From assembly GCF_000153765.1 (NCBI RefSeq), contig NZ_DS022294.1:314150-378149 (forward strand): a DNA stretch of 64,000 nucleotides, read 5' to 3'. The notes under the pieces are model-generated. The model worked only from the letters and a program-made list of their open reading frames with translations. It made no database searches and had not been told where the DNA came from. The stretch's first letter is position 1; every line of letters begins with the position of its first letter. The translations under genes were made by a program, and so were the position numbers. Below are positions 7,992-18,636 of this stretch, in pieces. The stretch comes from Mariprofundus ferrooxydans PV-1 (GTDB taxonomy: Bacteria > Pseudomonadota > Zetaproteobacteria > Mariprofundales > Mariprofundaceae).

Positions 7992-9872
7992 TTATCGGCA
8001 GAAACTCGCGCTAATGTAGCCGAAGTATTTGAAATCGTGCGCAATGCCGCCAACCAGCGTACCGACCGCCTCCATTTTCTGGGCCTGCAGAAACTGATCC
8101 TCCAGCCTCTTGTATTCGCTCATGTCCTGCTGCAGCGAGACATAATGCGTCACCTCGCCGACATCATCATGAATCGGAGCCACACTCATCATGGCCGGAT
8201 AGAAGGTGCCGTCCTTGCGCCGGTCAACCAGCGTACCGTGCCAGACATGCCCCTCACTGATCGTGCGCCATAACTCCGTATAAAACTGCGGGTCCTGGGC
8301 CTCACTCTTGAGCATAGAGGGCGTATTGCCGATGGCCTCCTCCTCACTGTATCCGGTGATTGAGGTAAAGGCCGGATTCACATATTCAATCACCGCATTA
8401 CGATCGGTAATCACTACCGCCTCATCGGTTTCTGTAATTGCCTTGAGCAATTTCCTCTGTATCTCCTGAGCCTTTACCTGCTCTGACAAGTCGCGGATCA
8501 TGACCGTCATGACGACTTCATCTCCGATGACCTGCTTGGATATCGATGACTCCATGGGGAACTCTTCGCCGTCATAACGCCGTCCGACCATACCGGCCCT
8601 GCGGTGAATCAGCGGCTGGTCACTCCTGACCATGAAGCGCTCAACCAGTGCACGATGGCTGACATGAAAACGTTCGGGGATGAGCATTTCGACATGCTCG
8701 CCCACGATATCAGCGGCAGTGATGCCAAACATCTCCTCGGCAGCCTTGTTGAACAAAATCACCTGCTGCGCTGCATTGATCGAGACAATTGCATCGTCAG
8801 CCATTTCGACGATGCCCGAGAAGCGCATCCGGCTCTCCAATAGTTCATTTTCAGCTTTCTTATGCTCCGTAATATTCTCGGCAATACCCACAATACGCAC
8901 AACATCGCCATCTTCATTTGATACCCTGAAAGCACGGGCATATATCCACCGCTCTGACCCGTCCGGCAGCTGAATCCTGTATTCCGGAAACCGTATTTTC
9001 TCCACACCGCTGTTGATACAATCGTCGATGGCTTCGAGTACCTGAGCCTTATCTTCATCGACTATTGAATCGATCCACTGCATCGGATTGGCATACAGAC
9101 TTTCACAGGAGCGTCCCCAGAGCTTTTCATAATTCGGGCTGATATAGTGAATTTCACTCCAGTCCGGAGAGCCAACCCAGAACACTTCATCGATATTTTC
9201 TACCAGTTCCCGAAAACGTTCGCGGCTCTCTAGCAGGTCATCTTCCGCCCGCTTGCGTTCGCTAATGTTTTCAAAAATCACACCAACCGATTGCTCGGGT
9301 AACGCAAATGCCCGAATCGAGAAGATAGATTGCTTAATCCTTTTATCGCCATATGTTATCTCATCAATAGTGAACGACTTGCCCGTGCGAACCACGTCAG
9401 CATATTTACGGGGCAGATCAAGCGCACGAATATCGGGAAAAGCCTGATCAATAGTCAGGCCAACGAGCTTGCCGATATTCGCGCTGGTAAATTCCGATGC
9501 TGCCGGATTTGCTCTTTTCAGTCGCAATGTCCGGTCATCATCGATCTTCTCCAGCTGGTAAACAACCAGAGCAACCTGCATATTATTGATAATATCATGG
9601 ATATAAGCGTCAGATTTCTGCGCCAGATCACTCGCGCGCTCCGCCTCCCGCCAACGGCGGTAAGCGAACCAGGCAGCGGCCAGCGACATGAACAGCAGTA
9701 CAGCAAGCAGTTCATCATCCCCCCACCGAACAGAGGAGTTGGCGGCATCATGCAAATAGGCGAACAGCTTAAAATAAACCCCGGCCCCCCACATTGAAAC
9801 AACCGTGACGACGGCAATCATCAAATCGCTGCGATAACGACTCTGACGCCTTTTCTTCTCTGGTTCAGTCAT
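7992..9872 (-). pseudogene. Multi-PAS histidine kinase, truncated at the H-box by element insertion
   Basis: About 615 native residues remain, starting from ATG at 9872. Two N-terminal membrane helices (about 18-40 and 55-72) are followed by four PAS domains, with recognisable linkers such as VGVIFENISERKRAEDD, GIAENITEHKKAENEL and YVSLQQDMSEYKRLEDQF. The start of the HisKA helix (QKMEAVGTLVGGIAHDF) keeps the phosphoacceptor His, but the frame ends 12 codons later in foreign sequence. The dimerisation helix remainder and the ATPase domain are absent. It was probably a membrane sensor kinase. The missing 3' part is expected left of the window, beyond the mobile element. Confidence 0.85.
8026..8036. 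other. Element-chromosome junction (attR side) in the kinase H-box
   Basis: Kinase codons read normally through GTLVGGIAHDF and then switch to an unrelated frame (KYFGYISASFCR stop), where this kinase class continues with NNLL. The switch lies at about 8028-8031. Directly outside is the serine recombinase gene. The shared crossover bases should be within GATTTCAA as read on the minus strand, but the exact core needs the other end, which is outside the window. Confidence 0.65.
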
Positions 9873-10054
9873 CAATACAACTGCTCATTCCGCATAATAC
9901 AACCCCTGCCCGGACTGCCTGTTTTCAGCGCCTCTGAACTTGAGCAATATCAGTGCCAATAAAAACGTTATACGGGCTGATGTCTACTCCCCCTATCCTG
10001 CACGGGGGGACGAAAAAGAAAAAGGGCACTGTTTACTCGCAATGATGAAGCCGG

Positions 10055-11020
<966 letters not shown>

Positions 11021-11057
11021 CTAGCCGGATGAACGGCGAATGAGAACCGCAGAATCG

Positions 11058-11939
11058 TTAATCCCTGTATCTTAATGTCAGCTCATCATACATATCGATG
11101 CGCCGGTCACGCAGGAAAGGCCACATACGGCGCACCGCCTCGCTGCGTCTCAGGTCGACATCGACCACCATCACACTCTGCTCATCAGCTGCTGCAACAC
11201 TGAGCATTTCACCCTGCGGCCCAACCACAAAGCTGCCGCCCCAGAACTCCAGACCGCTCTCCTCATACGGATGCGCTTCAAAACCGGTACGATTGGCACA
11301 GATCACCGGCAGGCCATTCGCCACGGCATGTCCGCGCATACTGATCTCCCAGGCATCGCGCTGACGCAGCTGTTCATCCTCAGGCTCCGAGGGAGCCCAG
11401 CCGATGGCAGTCGGATAGATCAGCATATCGGCTCCGGCCATGGCCATTAACCGGGCGGCCTCCGGGTACCACTGATCCCAGCAGACCAGTACGCCGAGGC
11501 GGCCCACCGATGTATCAATCGGCTCAAAGCCGATATCGCCGGGGGTAAAATAGAACTTCTCGTAATAGGCCGGATCATCCGGGATATGCATCTTGCGATA
11601 GATGCCGGCAATGCTGCCATCCGCCTCCAGCACCACAGCCGTATTGTGATAGAGCCCTGCAGCCCGCCGCTCGAACAGCGAGGCAACAATCACCACCCCG
11701 AGCTCGGCCGCTACCGCGCCCAGAATATCGCTGGACGGCCCCGGTATCGGTTCGGCCAGATCAAAATAGCCCGGATCTTCAACCTGACAAAAATAGGGCG
11801 TGCCATGCAGCTCCTGCAACACAACCAGCCTTGCTCCCATGGCTGCCGCCTCACGTATACCCTCGATACTGGCGGCCAGATTGGCCGCCTTATCCTCGCT
11901 ACAGCGCTGCTGCACTACACCCGTTCGTAATACACTCAT
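11058..11939 (-). CDS. aguB: N-carbamoylputrescine amidase
   Basis: This 293-residue nitrilase-superfamily hydrolase converts N-carbamoylputrescine to putrescine, CO2 and ammonia. The Glu-Lys-Cys triad is visible in VVLQELHG, IYRKMHIP and VLVCWDQWYPE, and the C-terminal GSFVVGPQGE and DLRRSEAVRRMWPFLRDRR segments are typical of AguB. It overlaps the aguA stop by 4 bp, so the two are translationally coupled and together convert agmatine to putrescine. The order aguA then aguB is common in proteobacteria. Confidence 0.95.
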   Translation of the reverse strand: MSVLRTGVVQQRCSEDKAANLAASIEGIREAAAMGARLVVLQELHGTPYFCQVEDPGYFDLAEPIPGPSSDILGAVAAELGVVIVASLFERRAAGLYHNTAVVLEADGSIAGIYRKMHIPDDPAYYEKFYFTPGDIGFEPIDTSVGRLGVLVCWDQWYPEAARLMAMAGADMLIYPTAIGWAPSEPEDEQLRQRDAWEISMRGHAVANGLPVICANRTGFEAHPYEESGLEFWGGSFVVGPQGEMLSVAAADEQSVMVVDVDLRRSEAVRRMWPFLRDRRIDMYDELTLRYRD

Positions 11940-12964
11940 GGTAACACCCCCTGTGGAAACTGCATGGTCATGCAGTGCAGGCTACCGCCCTGCTCGATCA
12001 ATACTGTCGAATCGATGCCGATCACCTCACGCCCCGGAAAACACGTCGCAATCAGGTTGAGCGCTCTGGCATCGGCCGCGTCGTTGTAGGTAGGTACCAG
12101 CACGGCGCCGTTGATAATCAGGAAGTTGGCATAGGAGGGGGCCGCCGGCTCACCCTCGCTGTTCAACTTCGGCTTCGGCCAGGGCAGCGCTACCAGCCGG
12201 TAGGGCTCGCCACTGAGCTGGCGAAGCGCCTGCAATTCGGTCTGCATGGCGGCAAATTCAGCATAGTGCTCATCATCCGGATCATCGCAGTGCATATGGA
12301 TAATTGTGTCGGGTGCGGCAAAACGGGCCAGAATATCAATATGACTGTCGGTGTCGTCTCCGGCCAGATGACCATGGTGTAACCACAGCAATCTCTCCGC
12401 GCCAAACAATCCGCACAGCTGCTGCTCGATCTCCGCCTGTGACAGGTGCGCATTGCGATTATAAGAGAGCAGGCAATCGGCAGTGGTCAGAATGGTGCCT
12501 GCCCCGTCGCTGTCGATCGAACCACCTTCCAGAATCAGCGGGAGTGACGTCATCGGGCTGCTACCGAGCACGCCTGCGGCATGCAAACGGGCGCTCGCCT
12601 GATTATCCAGATTGGCTGCGAATTTCAGCCCCCAGCCATTGAAGTTGAAATCCAGCAGGCGAAATCCAGCGCCTTCTTCCACAGTGATTGCACCAAAGTC
12701 ACGTACCCAGGTATCGTTGGTCGGCAACTCAATCATGCGTACCCGCTCAGCCTCTGCTCCTGCTGCAAGCAGGAGCAGCCTGACCCGCTCGCTATCATCA
12801 ACCACCAATATGACTTCCTCGAAGCGACTGATAGCAGCCACAATGGCCGCCACACACGGCTCAACCTTTGCCAGCATATCAACCCAATCACTGCCTGCAT
12901 GCGGCCATGCCAGCATCACCCCGCTCTGCGCTTCCCATTCGGCCGGCAATCTGCGTCTGCTCAT
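11936..12964 (-). CDS. aguA: Agmatine deiminase
   Basis: The protein (342 residues from the chosen start) hydrolyses agmatine to N-carbamoylputrescine and ammonia. Family motifs are MSRRRLPAEWEAQSGVMLAW, NDTWVRDFGAI, LILEGGSIDSDG and the catalytic cysteine in GGSLHCMTM near the C-terminus. The frame stays open to 13048, but the ATG at 12964 is preferred: AGGAG lies just upstream, it begins exactly where family proteins begin, and longer starts would run into mgtE. It forms a two-gene operon with aguB (ATGA overlap). Being upstream of a second step with no arginine decarboxylase in view, it may use imported or elsewhere-made agmatine. Confidence 0.95.
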   Translation of the reverse strand: MSRRRLPAEWEAQSGVMLAWPHAGSDWVDMLAKVEPCVAAIVAAISRFEEVILVVDDSERVRLLLLAAGAEAERVRMIELPTNDTWVRDFGAITVEEGAGFRLLDFNFNGWGLKFAANLDNQASARLHAAGVLGSSPMTSLPLILEGGSIDSDGAGTILTTADCLLSYNRNAHLSQAEIEQQLCGLFGAERLLWLHHGHLAGDDTDSHIDILARFAAPDTIIHMHCDDPDDEHYAEFAAMQTELQALRQLSGEPYRLVALPWPKPKLNSEGEPAAPSYANFLIINGAVLVPTYNDAADARALNLIATCFPGREVIGIDSTVLIEQGGSLHCMTMQFPQGVLP

Positions 12965-12995
12965 CTCTGCTCCTGACATGCTTGCCATGATCAAC

Positions 12996-14402
12996 TCAAA
13001 TAAGGAAAAGTGTAGCCAGGCCGAGAAACGCAAAGAAGCCGACCACATCGGTCACCGTGGTCAGAATGGTACCGGAGGCCAGTGCCGGATCGATATTCAG
13101 GCGCTTGAGCGTCAGCGGAATCAGTGCGCCGGCAAGTCCGGCGGCAAACAGGTTGAGCATCATCGCCGCGGCAATCACAGCTCCAAGACGCACCCCCAGG
13201 TCCGGGAACCATAACGATGCGATCGTACCGATAACAAGGGCAAAAACCAGACCGGAAACCAGACCGACAGACACCTCCTTGATCAACGTACGTCGCGCAT
13301 TGGCAAAGGTAACACGACCGAGCGCAATGCCGCGCACGATCACCGTCAGCGTCTGCGTACCGGCTATGCCGCCCATGCTGGCCACAATCGGCATCAGCAC
13401 GGCCAGCGCCACGATCTGCGCAATCGTCGCCTCGAACTGGGCAATGACCAGTGAAGCGGCAATGGCGGTGATCAGGTTAACCATCAGCCAGACGCCGCGT
13501 CTGCCTGCCGTGATGGTAACCGGCTCAGCCAGATCGTCCTGATCGGACAGTGCGGCCAGGCGGTACATATCCTCGGTAGCCTCTTCATGAATCACATCGA
13601 TCACGTCATCAGCGGTAATACGGCCGATCAACTCACCCAGATCATTCACCACCGGCAGTGCCAATACATCGAATTTTTCAAAGATACGAGCCACATCTTC
13701 CTGATCCTGTCCGGCCAGTACACGCGGAAAATCACGATCTGCCAGATCGGTGACCATGACGTCCGGCTCGGCAAACAGCAGTGTATGCAGCGAAAGCACG
13801 CCCTCCAGCAGATCCTCATCATTGACCACATACACGTAATTGAGGTTTTCAATCTCCCTGCCGAAACGGCGCAACACCTGCAACACCTTCTCGACCGACC
13901 AGCCTGTACGCACCTTGAACAGCTCGGCCTGCATCAGGCCGCCGGCAGTCTCCTCGTCATGACTCATCAGCTGTTCGATTTCACGGCGATCCGATGGCTC
14001 CAGCCGCTCCATCACCTCATCGGCAACACCCTTGTCCACAGCCTGCAGGAAGTCGGCCGCATCATCGGAATCGAGATGCTCAACCACCTCCTCAACTTCA
14101 TCGGCATCAAAATCGGTGAGCAGGTCTTCCTGCATACCTTCCGGCAGCTCAAGCATCGCCTCACCGAGCAGTTCATCCGGAATCGATTCAATCAGCCTGC
14201 TGCGCTCTTCATCCTTGCGACAAGAGAGCAGCAGCTCGGCAAGTTCGGAGGCGTGCATCTCGCCCAACAACTCGCGCAGACGCGTTTCATCCCACTTCGC
14301 CAGCTGCAGTGCTTCATCGCTGCTCAGCAGCGAACTAATTTCAGGGACATCTGACAAGCGCGCCTCCTCCGGGTATCTGATCGGCAGATTTGCACCGCTC
14401 AT
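12996..14402 (-). CDS. mgtE: Magnesium transporter MgtE
   Basis: This 468-residue protein has the full MgtE layout. A helical N domain comes first (residues 20-150, with the repeated acidic LLSxxxEExxxxIESIPDE pattern). Two CBS domains follow (about 160-290, ending GELIGRITADDVIDVIHEE), then a long linker helix and five membrane helices (about 310-468). The pore motif is present (AVLMPIVASMGGIAGTQTL). MgtE channels import Mg2+ and are gated shut when Mg2+ binds the cytosolic domains. The gene sits 31 bp upstream of aguA on the same strand and may share a transcript with it, although the functions are unrelated. Confidence 0.95.
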   Translation of the reverse strand: MSGANLPIRYPEEARLSDVPEISSLLSSDEALQLAKWDETRLRELLGEMHASELAELLLSCRKDEERSRLIESIPDELLGEAMLELPEGMQEDLLTDFDADEVEEVVEHLDSDDAADFLQAVDKGVADEVMERLEPSDRREIEQLMSHDEETAGGLMQAELFKVRTGWSVEKVLQVLRRFGREIENLNYVYVVNDEDLLEGVLSLHTLLFAEPDVMVTDLADRDFPRVLAGQDQEDVARIFEKFDVLALPVVNDLGELIGRITADDVIDVIHEEATEDMYRLAALSDQDDLAEPVTITAGRRGVWLMVNLITAIAASLVIAQFEATIAQIVALAVLMPIVASMGGIAGTQTLTVIVRGIALGRVTFANARRTLIKEVSVGLVSGLVFALVIGTIASLWFPDLGVRLGAVIAAAMMLNLFAAGLAGALIPLTLKRLNIDPALASGTILTTVTDVVGFFAFLGLATLFLI

Positions 14403-14510
14403 CTACCGGGCGGCAAGGCTACACCAGTGGTCGTAAGCGTGAAATGGCAACTTCCATCATGGCTCGACTACTGTTACAGTTTTAGGCTCTCAATCGCTGG
14501 AGATATCACC

Positions 14511-15197
14511 ATGACTGAAAAAGCACATATTCTGATCGTCGATGATGAAGAGATCATCCGCAGCATCCTGAAGAAACTGCTGCTGACGATGGGACATGAG
14601 GTCACCACCGCCTCCGGTAGCGAGGAGGCCATCGCGCTGATTGAACAACAACGGCCGGATATCATCCTGCTCGATATTGTACTGCCCGGCGACAACAGTA
14701 TGAACATCGTACAGACCGTTCGTCAGCCTCACAAACATCATACGGCAATTGTCATGATTTCCGGCCACGACAATCTGGATACCATGGCCAAATATATTCA
14801 GGCCGGAGCAGACGATTTCCTGCTCAAACCATTCAACGCCACGTTGTTCAGGGCCAGGGTCGGTCGGATACTGACGGAGATCAACGCCCGCAAAACCATC
14901 CGGCAACTGCAAAGCCGCCTGGCCGAATCCGAGCTCAAGCTGCACATGGCCGAACAGGCGCAGGAAACGTTTTGCAGCAAGCTTTCTCATGACCTGAACA
15001 ACTCCCTGACCGGCATCATGATGAGTGCGGAAATGGCACTGATGGAAGAACTGCCCGAAACCACGGTGCACGCCATCAACGAAATCATCCAGTCCAGTGA
15101 CGAAATCAATGCCATCATCAAATCTCATCGCGCCACCATCGGCAGCAACTCCGATCAACAATCCGATGACCCGGATGAGATGCTAGCCGGTAGCTGA
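14511..15197 (+). CDS. Response regulator with orphan HisKA-like helix
   Basis: The protein has 228 residues from ATG 14511; an in-frame upstream extension lacks a plausible start context, while GGAG lies 9 nt before this ATG. The N-terminal receiver domain is intact: acidic pair DDEE, phosphoacceptor Asp in IILLDIVLPG, switch Ser in VMISGHDN, Lys in FLLKPF. A coiled-coil linker leads to a dimerisation-helix motif, CSKLSHDLNNSLTGIM, with the His of a kinase H-box, but no ATPase domain follows and the protein ends in an acidic Ser/Asp tail. It could be a phosphotransfer or dimerising regulator. No cognate kinase is adjacent. It is divergent from mgtE and upstream of mfd. Confidence 0.75.
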   Translation: MTEKAHILIVDDEEIIRSILKKLLLTMGHEVTTASGSEEAIALIEQQRPDIILLDIVLPGDNSMNIVQTVRQPHKHHTAIVMISGHDNLDTMAKYIQAGADDFLLKPFNATLFRARVGRILTEINARKTIRQLQSRLAESELKLHMAEQAQETFCSKLSHDLNNSLTGIMMSAEMALMEELPETTVHAINEIIQSSDEINAIIKSHRATIGSNSDQQSDDPDEMLAGS

Positions 15198-15230
15198 GGC
15201 TTAAGCTTTGCGGCAGCATGCCGCGCCAGC

Positions 15231-18200
15231 ATGCAACCGACCATAAACACCCCCGACCCATCATCCCCGCCCGGGCTGGCCTGGCAGCTGGCGCAGCTGG
15301 CCACAACAGATCGCTTTACAGTATGGATCTGTCCGGATTTGCGCAGCTACCGACAACTGGCCGAGGAAGTGGCATTTTTCCTGCGCGATCAGCCGCAATG
15401 CCTGTGGCGCATGCCTGCATGGGAGGTGCTGCCCTATGATCGCGTATCACCGCACCACGGCATCGTCGGCGAGCGCTTTGCCACGCTGGCCCGGCTGCTC
15501 AATACGCCTGCACCACAAGGACTACTACTGACAGCGCTGCCTGCATGGTTGCAACGTATTGCGCCGCCCGAGGTGGTCGCAGCTCACGTATGGCAAATCA
15601 AACCCGGCGACATGCTCGATATCGCCGCACTGAAATCCCGCCTGGCTGAAGCCGGCATGTCGCCGGCGGATCGGGTTCTGGCTCAGGGGGAGTTTGCCGC
15701 CAGAGGCGGCCTGTTCGATGTGTGGCCTGCGACCGAAGAGACGCCGTTGCGCATTGATATGTTCGGCGACGACATCGAATCGATTCGCCGTTTTGACCCG
15801 GAAAGCCAGCGCTCGGGAGAGTCCCTGTCGGCGTTCACCTCGGTACCTGTGCGTGAAGTGATTCTCGATCAGCGCGGCCGGGAATGCTTTGCCGCCGCCT
15901 TTCGCACTCGCTTCCCCCACCTGCGCAAGCACCCGATGCTCTCATCGGTTCAGGCAGGACGTCCTCACCCCGGCATTGAAGCACTGCTGCCGCTGGCCTA
16001 TGACAATACGGCACGACTATCCGATTACCTGCCTGATGGAGCTGTCATTTACAGTGTCCGCGATATCGATGTACGACGGAGTGCATTCGCCGAACAGGTG
16101 CGCGGACAATTTGAAATGGTGCGTTCAAGCACCGAGCCGAGTATCAGTCCGCAGGAGCTCTATGCTGTCGATACAGCAATCAGGGCAGAATCGTTATCGG
16201 CTGCACGTCCCGCTATCCGGATTGAGCCTGCGCCTTCACTGATCGATTACGCTGATAAAAAACAGCCTCTGCATGCCCTGCGCGATGCACTGACAAAACA
16301 GCTCAACCATGGCTGGAAAATCGAACTGATTGCGCACGGTCTGGGGCAGCAGGAGCGCATGCTGGAAGCCTGCGCGGAGCTGAGCGATACCTTTGCCGGC
16401 GCCATCAGCAGCTGTATCGGCTATCTGGATACCGGCTTTGCCCTGCCGCAGCAGAAGCGACTGTTACTTACCGGTCGCGAACTGCTCGGCCAGCGCCTGC
16501 CACGCAAACGCAGGTCCGGGCCTGCCATCCTGCATGCCGATATTTTCAGCTCTCTGGCCGAGCTGAAGCCGGGCGATCCGGTCGTCCATGAGGATCACGG
16601 TGTCGGTCGCTATCACGGACTGGAGACGATTGATGAGGATGGTGACCTCGCCGACTTCATCAAGATCGAGTATGCCGACAAGGCGCATGTATTTGTGCCG
16701 GTCGAGGAGCTGGCACGCCTGCATCGCTATACGGGCGAAGATGCCCCCGCACTCAACAAGCTGGGCTCGGAGAAATGGAAGCGCACGCGCGAACGGGTCA
16801 AACGCGACCTGCTGGCAATGGCCCATGAACTGATCGATATCGAGGCTGCACGCACCAGCGCATCACGCCCGCCATGTCTGCTGCAGGGCCCACTGCTGGA
16901 TGCATACGAAGAGTTTGCCGCCCGCTTCCCGTTTGAAGAGACCGATGATCAGGCTCAGGCCATTGATGCCGTACTGACCGATCTCGCACTCGACAAACCG
17001 ATGGATCGGGTGATCTGCGGCGATGTCGGTTTCGGTAAAACAGAAGTGGCCATGCGGGCGGCCTTCGTGGTTGCCGAATCAGGTCGCCAGGTAGCAGTCC
17101 TCGCCCCGACGACGGTGTTGGCCAACCAGCACTATGCCAGTTTTGCCGAACGCTTTATCGGCACCGACCTGAAGGTGGCGATGATCTCACGCCTGCAGGG
17201 CAAGAAAGAGGTTGAGCAGATCTGTCGCGGGCTCGCCGGCGGCGATATTCGCATTATTGTCGGCACCCACCGTCTGCTCTCGGATACCTTCGAGTTCGCC
17301 GATCTGGGCATGGTCATCGTCGATGAAGAACAGCGCTTCGGGGTCAAGCACAAGCAGAAACTGAAATCGCTGCATGCCAGCGTGGATCTGCTGACGCTGA
17401 CCGCCACGCCAATTCCCCGCACGCTGCACCAGACCATGAGCGGCCTGCGCAGTGTATCGATCATCAGCACGCCGCCGGCCGAGCGGGAGGCGATTCGCAC
17501 TATGGTCTCCAGTTTCGATCCGCATATCGCCCGTGAAGCTATCCGGCGTGAGCTCTACCGTGGCGGGCAGGTCTATTATCTGCATAATCATGTGCAGAGC
17601 ATCGAACGCATTACCGCGCGACTCAGGGAAGATGTACCCGAGGCCGAAATCGGCATCGCCCACGGTCAGATGACGCCGGCTGAGCTGGATCGACAGATGC
17701 TGGCCTTTTATGAGGGACGGCTGCATATCCTGGTCTGCACAACCATTATCGAATCGGGGCTTGATGTCGCCAATGCCAATACGCTGATTGTCGAACGCGC
17801 CGATCTGCTGGGGCTCTCACAACTGCATCAGATTCGCGGACGCGTTGGCCGTAGCCATCGTCAGGCCTATGCCTATCTGTTCACCCCCGATGCCCGCGCC
17901 ATGACAGCCGATGCCCGCGAGCGTCTGCAGGCGATCGCCGAGCACTCGGAGCTGGGGGCGGGTTTTCTGCTGGCCCGGCAGGACATGGAAATTCGCGGCG
18001 CCGGCAACCTGCTCGGAGCCGAACAGAGTGGCCGAATTGATGAAATCGGGCTGGATATGTATCTGGATATGCTTTCCGATGCCGTTGCTGAAGCGCGTGG
18101 CAAGATGCCAAAACCGAAACAGCCGCTGGATATGCATCTGGGCGTTAATGCCATCCTGCCACCGGATTATATGCCGCAGGCGGGCGAGCGGCTGAACCTC

Positions 18201-18560
18201 TACCGGCGCATTGCACGGGCTGACGATGACAGCCAAATCACGCTGCTGTTTGAAGAGATGACCGATCGTTTCGGGCATATGCCCGATGAAGCCAAATACT
18301 GCCTGGAGAATGCACGCATCCGCTGGCGAGCACAGGCACTTCACCTCTCCGGCATCAGGGCGGGCTCTCTGGGTTTACGCCTGAGCTTCACTGCCAGCTC
18401 CCCGATTGAACCGACATCGCTGTTCATGCGAGTACAGAAAGAGCCGCAACGCTTCCGCCTTACCCCGGATGGTAACCTGACACTGCTGCACAGCAGTGAA
18501 AATCAGCGCGAACGCCTGAAAGAGTGCATCGCCTTTCTCGACGAACTGCTGACTCCCTGA
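15231..18560 (+). CDS. mfd: Transcription-repair coupling factor
   Basis: This 1109-residue ATPase removes stalled RNA polymerase and recruits UvrA. In order it shows the UvrB-like N-terminal module (AWEVLPYDRVSPHHGIVGER), the RNA-polymerase-interacting CarD-like domain (KPGDPVVHEDHGVGRYHGLE near 445), and the RecG-like translocase. The translocase has Walker A GDVGFGKTEVAMR, Walker B VDEEQRFGVKHKQ, motif III TATPIPRTL and motif VI QIRGRVGRS. The C-terminal TRCF domain follows (GERLNLYRRIARADDD). Length is close to that of other Mfd proteins. No strong ribosome-binding site is seen 5' of the ATG, 33 bp after the response regulator stop. Confidence 0.97.
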   Translation: MQPTINTPDPSSPPGLAWQLAQLATTDRFTVWICPDLRSYRQLAEEVAFFLRDQPQCLWRMPAWEVLPYDRVSPHHGIVGERFATLARLLNTPAPQGLLLTALPAWLQRIAPPEVVAAHVWQIKPGDMLDIAALKSRLAEAGMSPADRVLAQGEFAARGGLFDVWPATEETPLRIDMFGDDIESIRRFDPESQRSGESLSAFTSVPVREVILDQRGRECFAAAFRTRFPHLRKHPMLSSVQAGRPHPGIEALLPLAYDNTARLSDYLPDGAVIYSVRDIDVRRSAFAEQVRGQFEMVRSSTEPSISPQELYAVDTAIRAESLSAARPAIRIEPAPSLIDYADKKQPLHALRDALTKQLNHGWKIELIAHGLGQQERMLEACAELSDTFAGAISSCIGYLDTGFALPQQKRLLLTGRELLGQRLPRKRRSGPAILHADIFSSLAELKPGDPVVHEDHGVGRYHGLETIDEDGDLADFIKIEYADKAHVFVPVEELARLHRYTGEDAPALNKLGSEKWKRTRERVKRDLLAMAHELIDIEAARTSASRPPCLLQGPLLDAYEEFAARFPFEETDDQAQAIDAVLTDLALDKPMDRVICGDVGFGKTEVAMRAAFVVAESGRQVAVLAPTTVLANQHYASFAERFIGTDLKVAMISRLQGKKEVEQICRGLAGGDIRIIVGTHRLLSDTFEFADLGMVIVDEEQRFGVKHKQKLKSLHASVDLLTLTATPIPRTLHQTMSGLRSVSIISTPPAEREAIRTMVSSFDPHIAREAIRRELYRGGQVYYLHNHVQSIERITARLREDVPEAEIGIAHGQMTPAELDRQMLAFYEGRLHILVCTTIIESGLDVANANTLIVERADLLGLSQLHQIRGRVGRSHRQAYAYLFTPDARAMTADARERLQAIAEHSELGAGFLLARQDMEIRGAGNLLGAEQSGRIDEIGLDMYLDMLSDAVAEARGKMPKPKQPLDMHLGVNAILPPDYMPQAGERLNLYRRIARADDDSQITLLFEEMTDRFGHMPDEAKYCLENARIRWRAQALHLSGIRAGSLGLRLSFTASSPIEPTSLFMRVQKEPQRFRLTPDGNLTLLHSSENQRERLKECIAFLDELLTP

Positions 18561-18636
18561 GCTGATATTGCCTTAGCTTGCGTCCTCTGTGATGAAGGAC
18601 GCTGGAAATCACGCTAAAGCTTGGCAGCATAAGGCC

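Noticed and set aside
12612-13214. 200-codon plus-strand ORF opposite aguA and mgtE
   Set aside because: It lies antisense to two clearly recognised genes and its sequence is Ser/Arg-rich with no motif; it is a shadow frame.
13587-14354. 255-codon plus-strand ORF opposite mgtE
   Set aside because: It is the antisense of the MgtE N domain, rich in His/Gln/Leu as expected from that strand.
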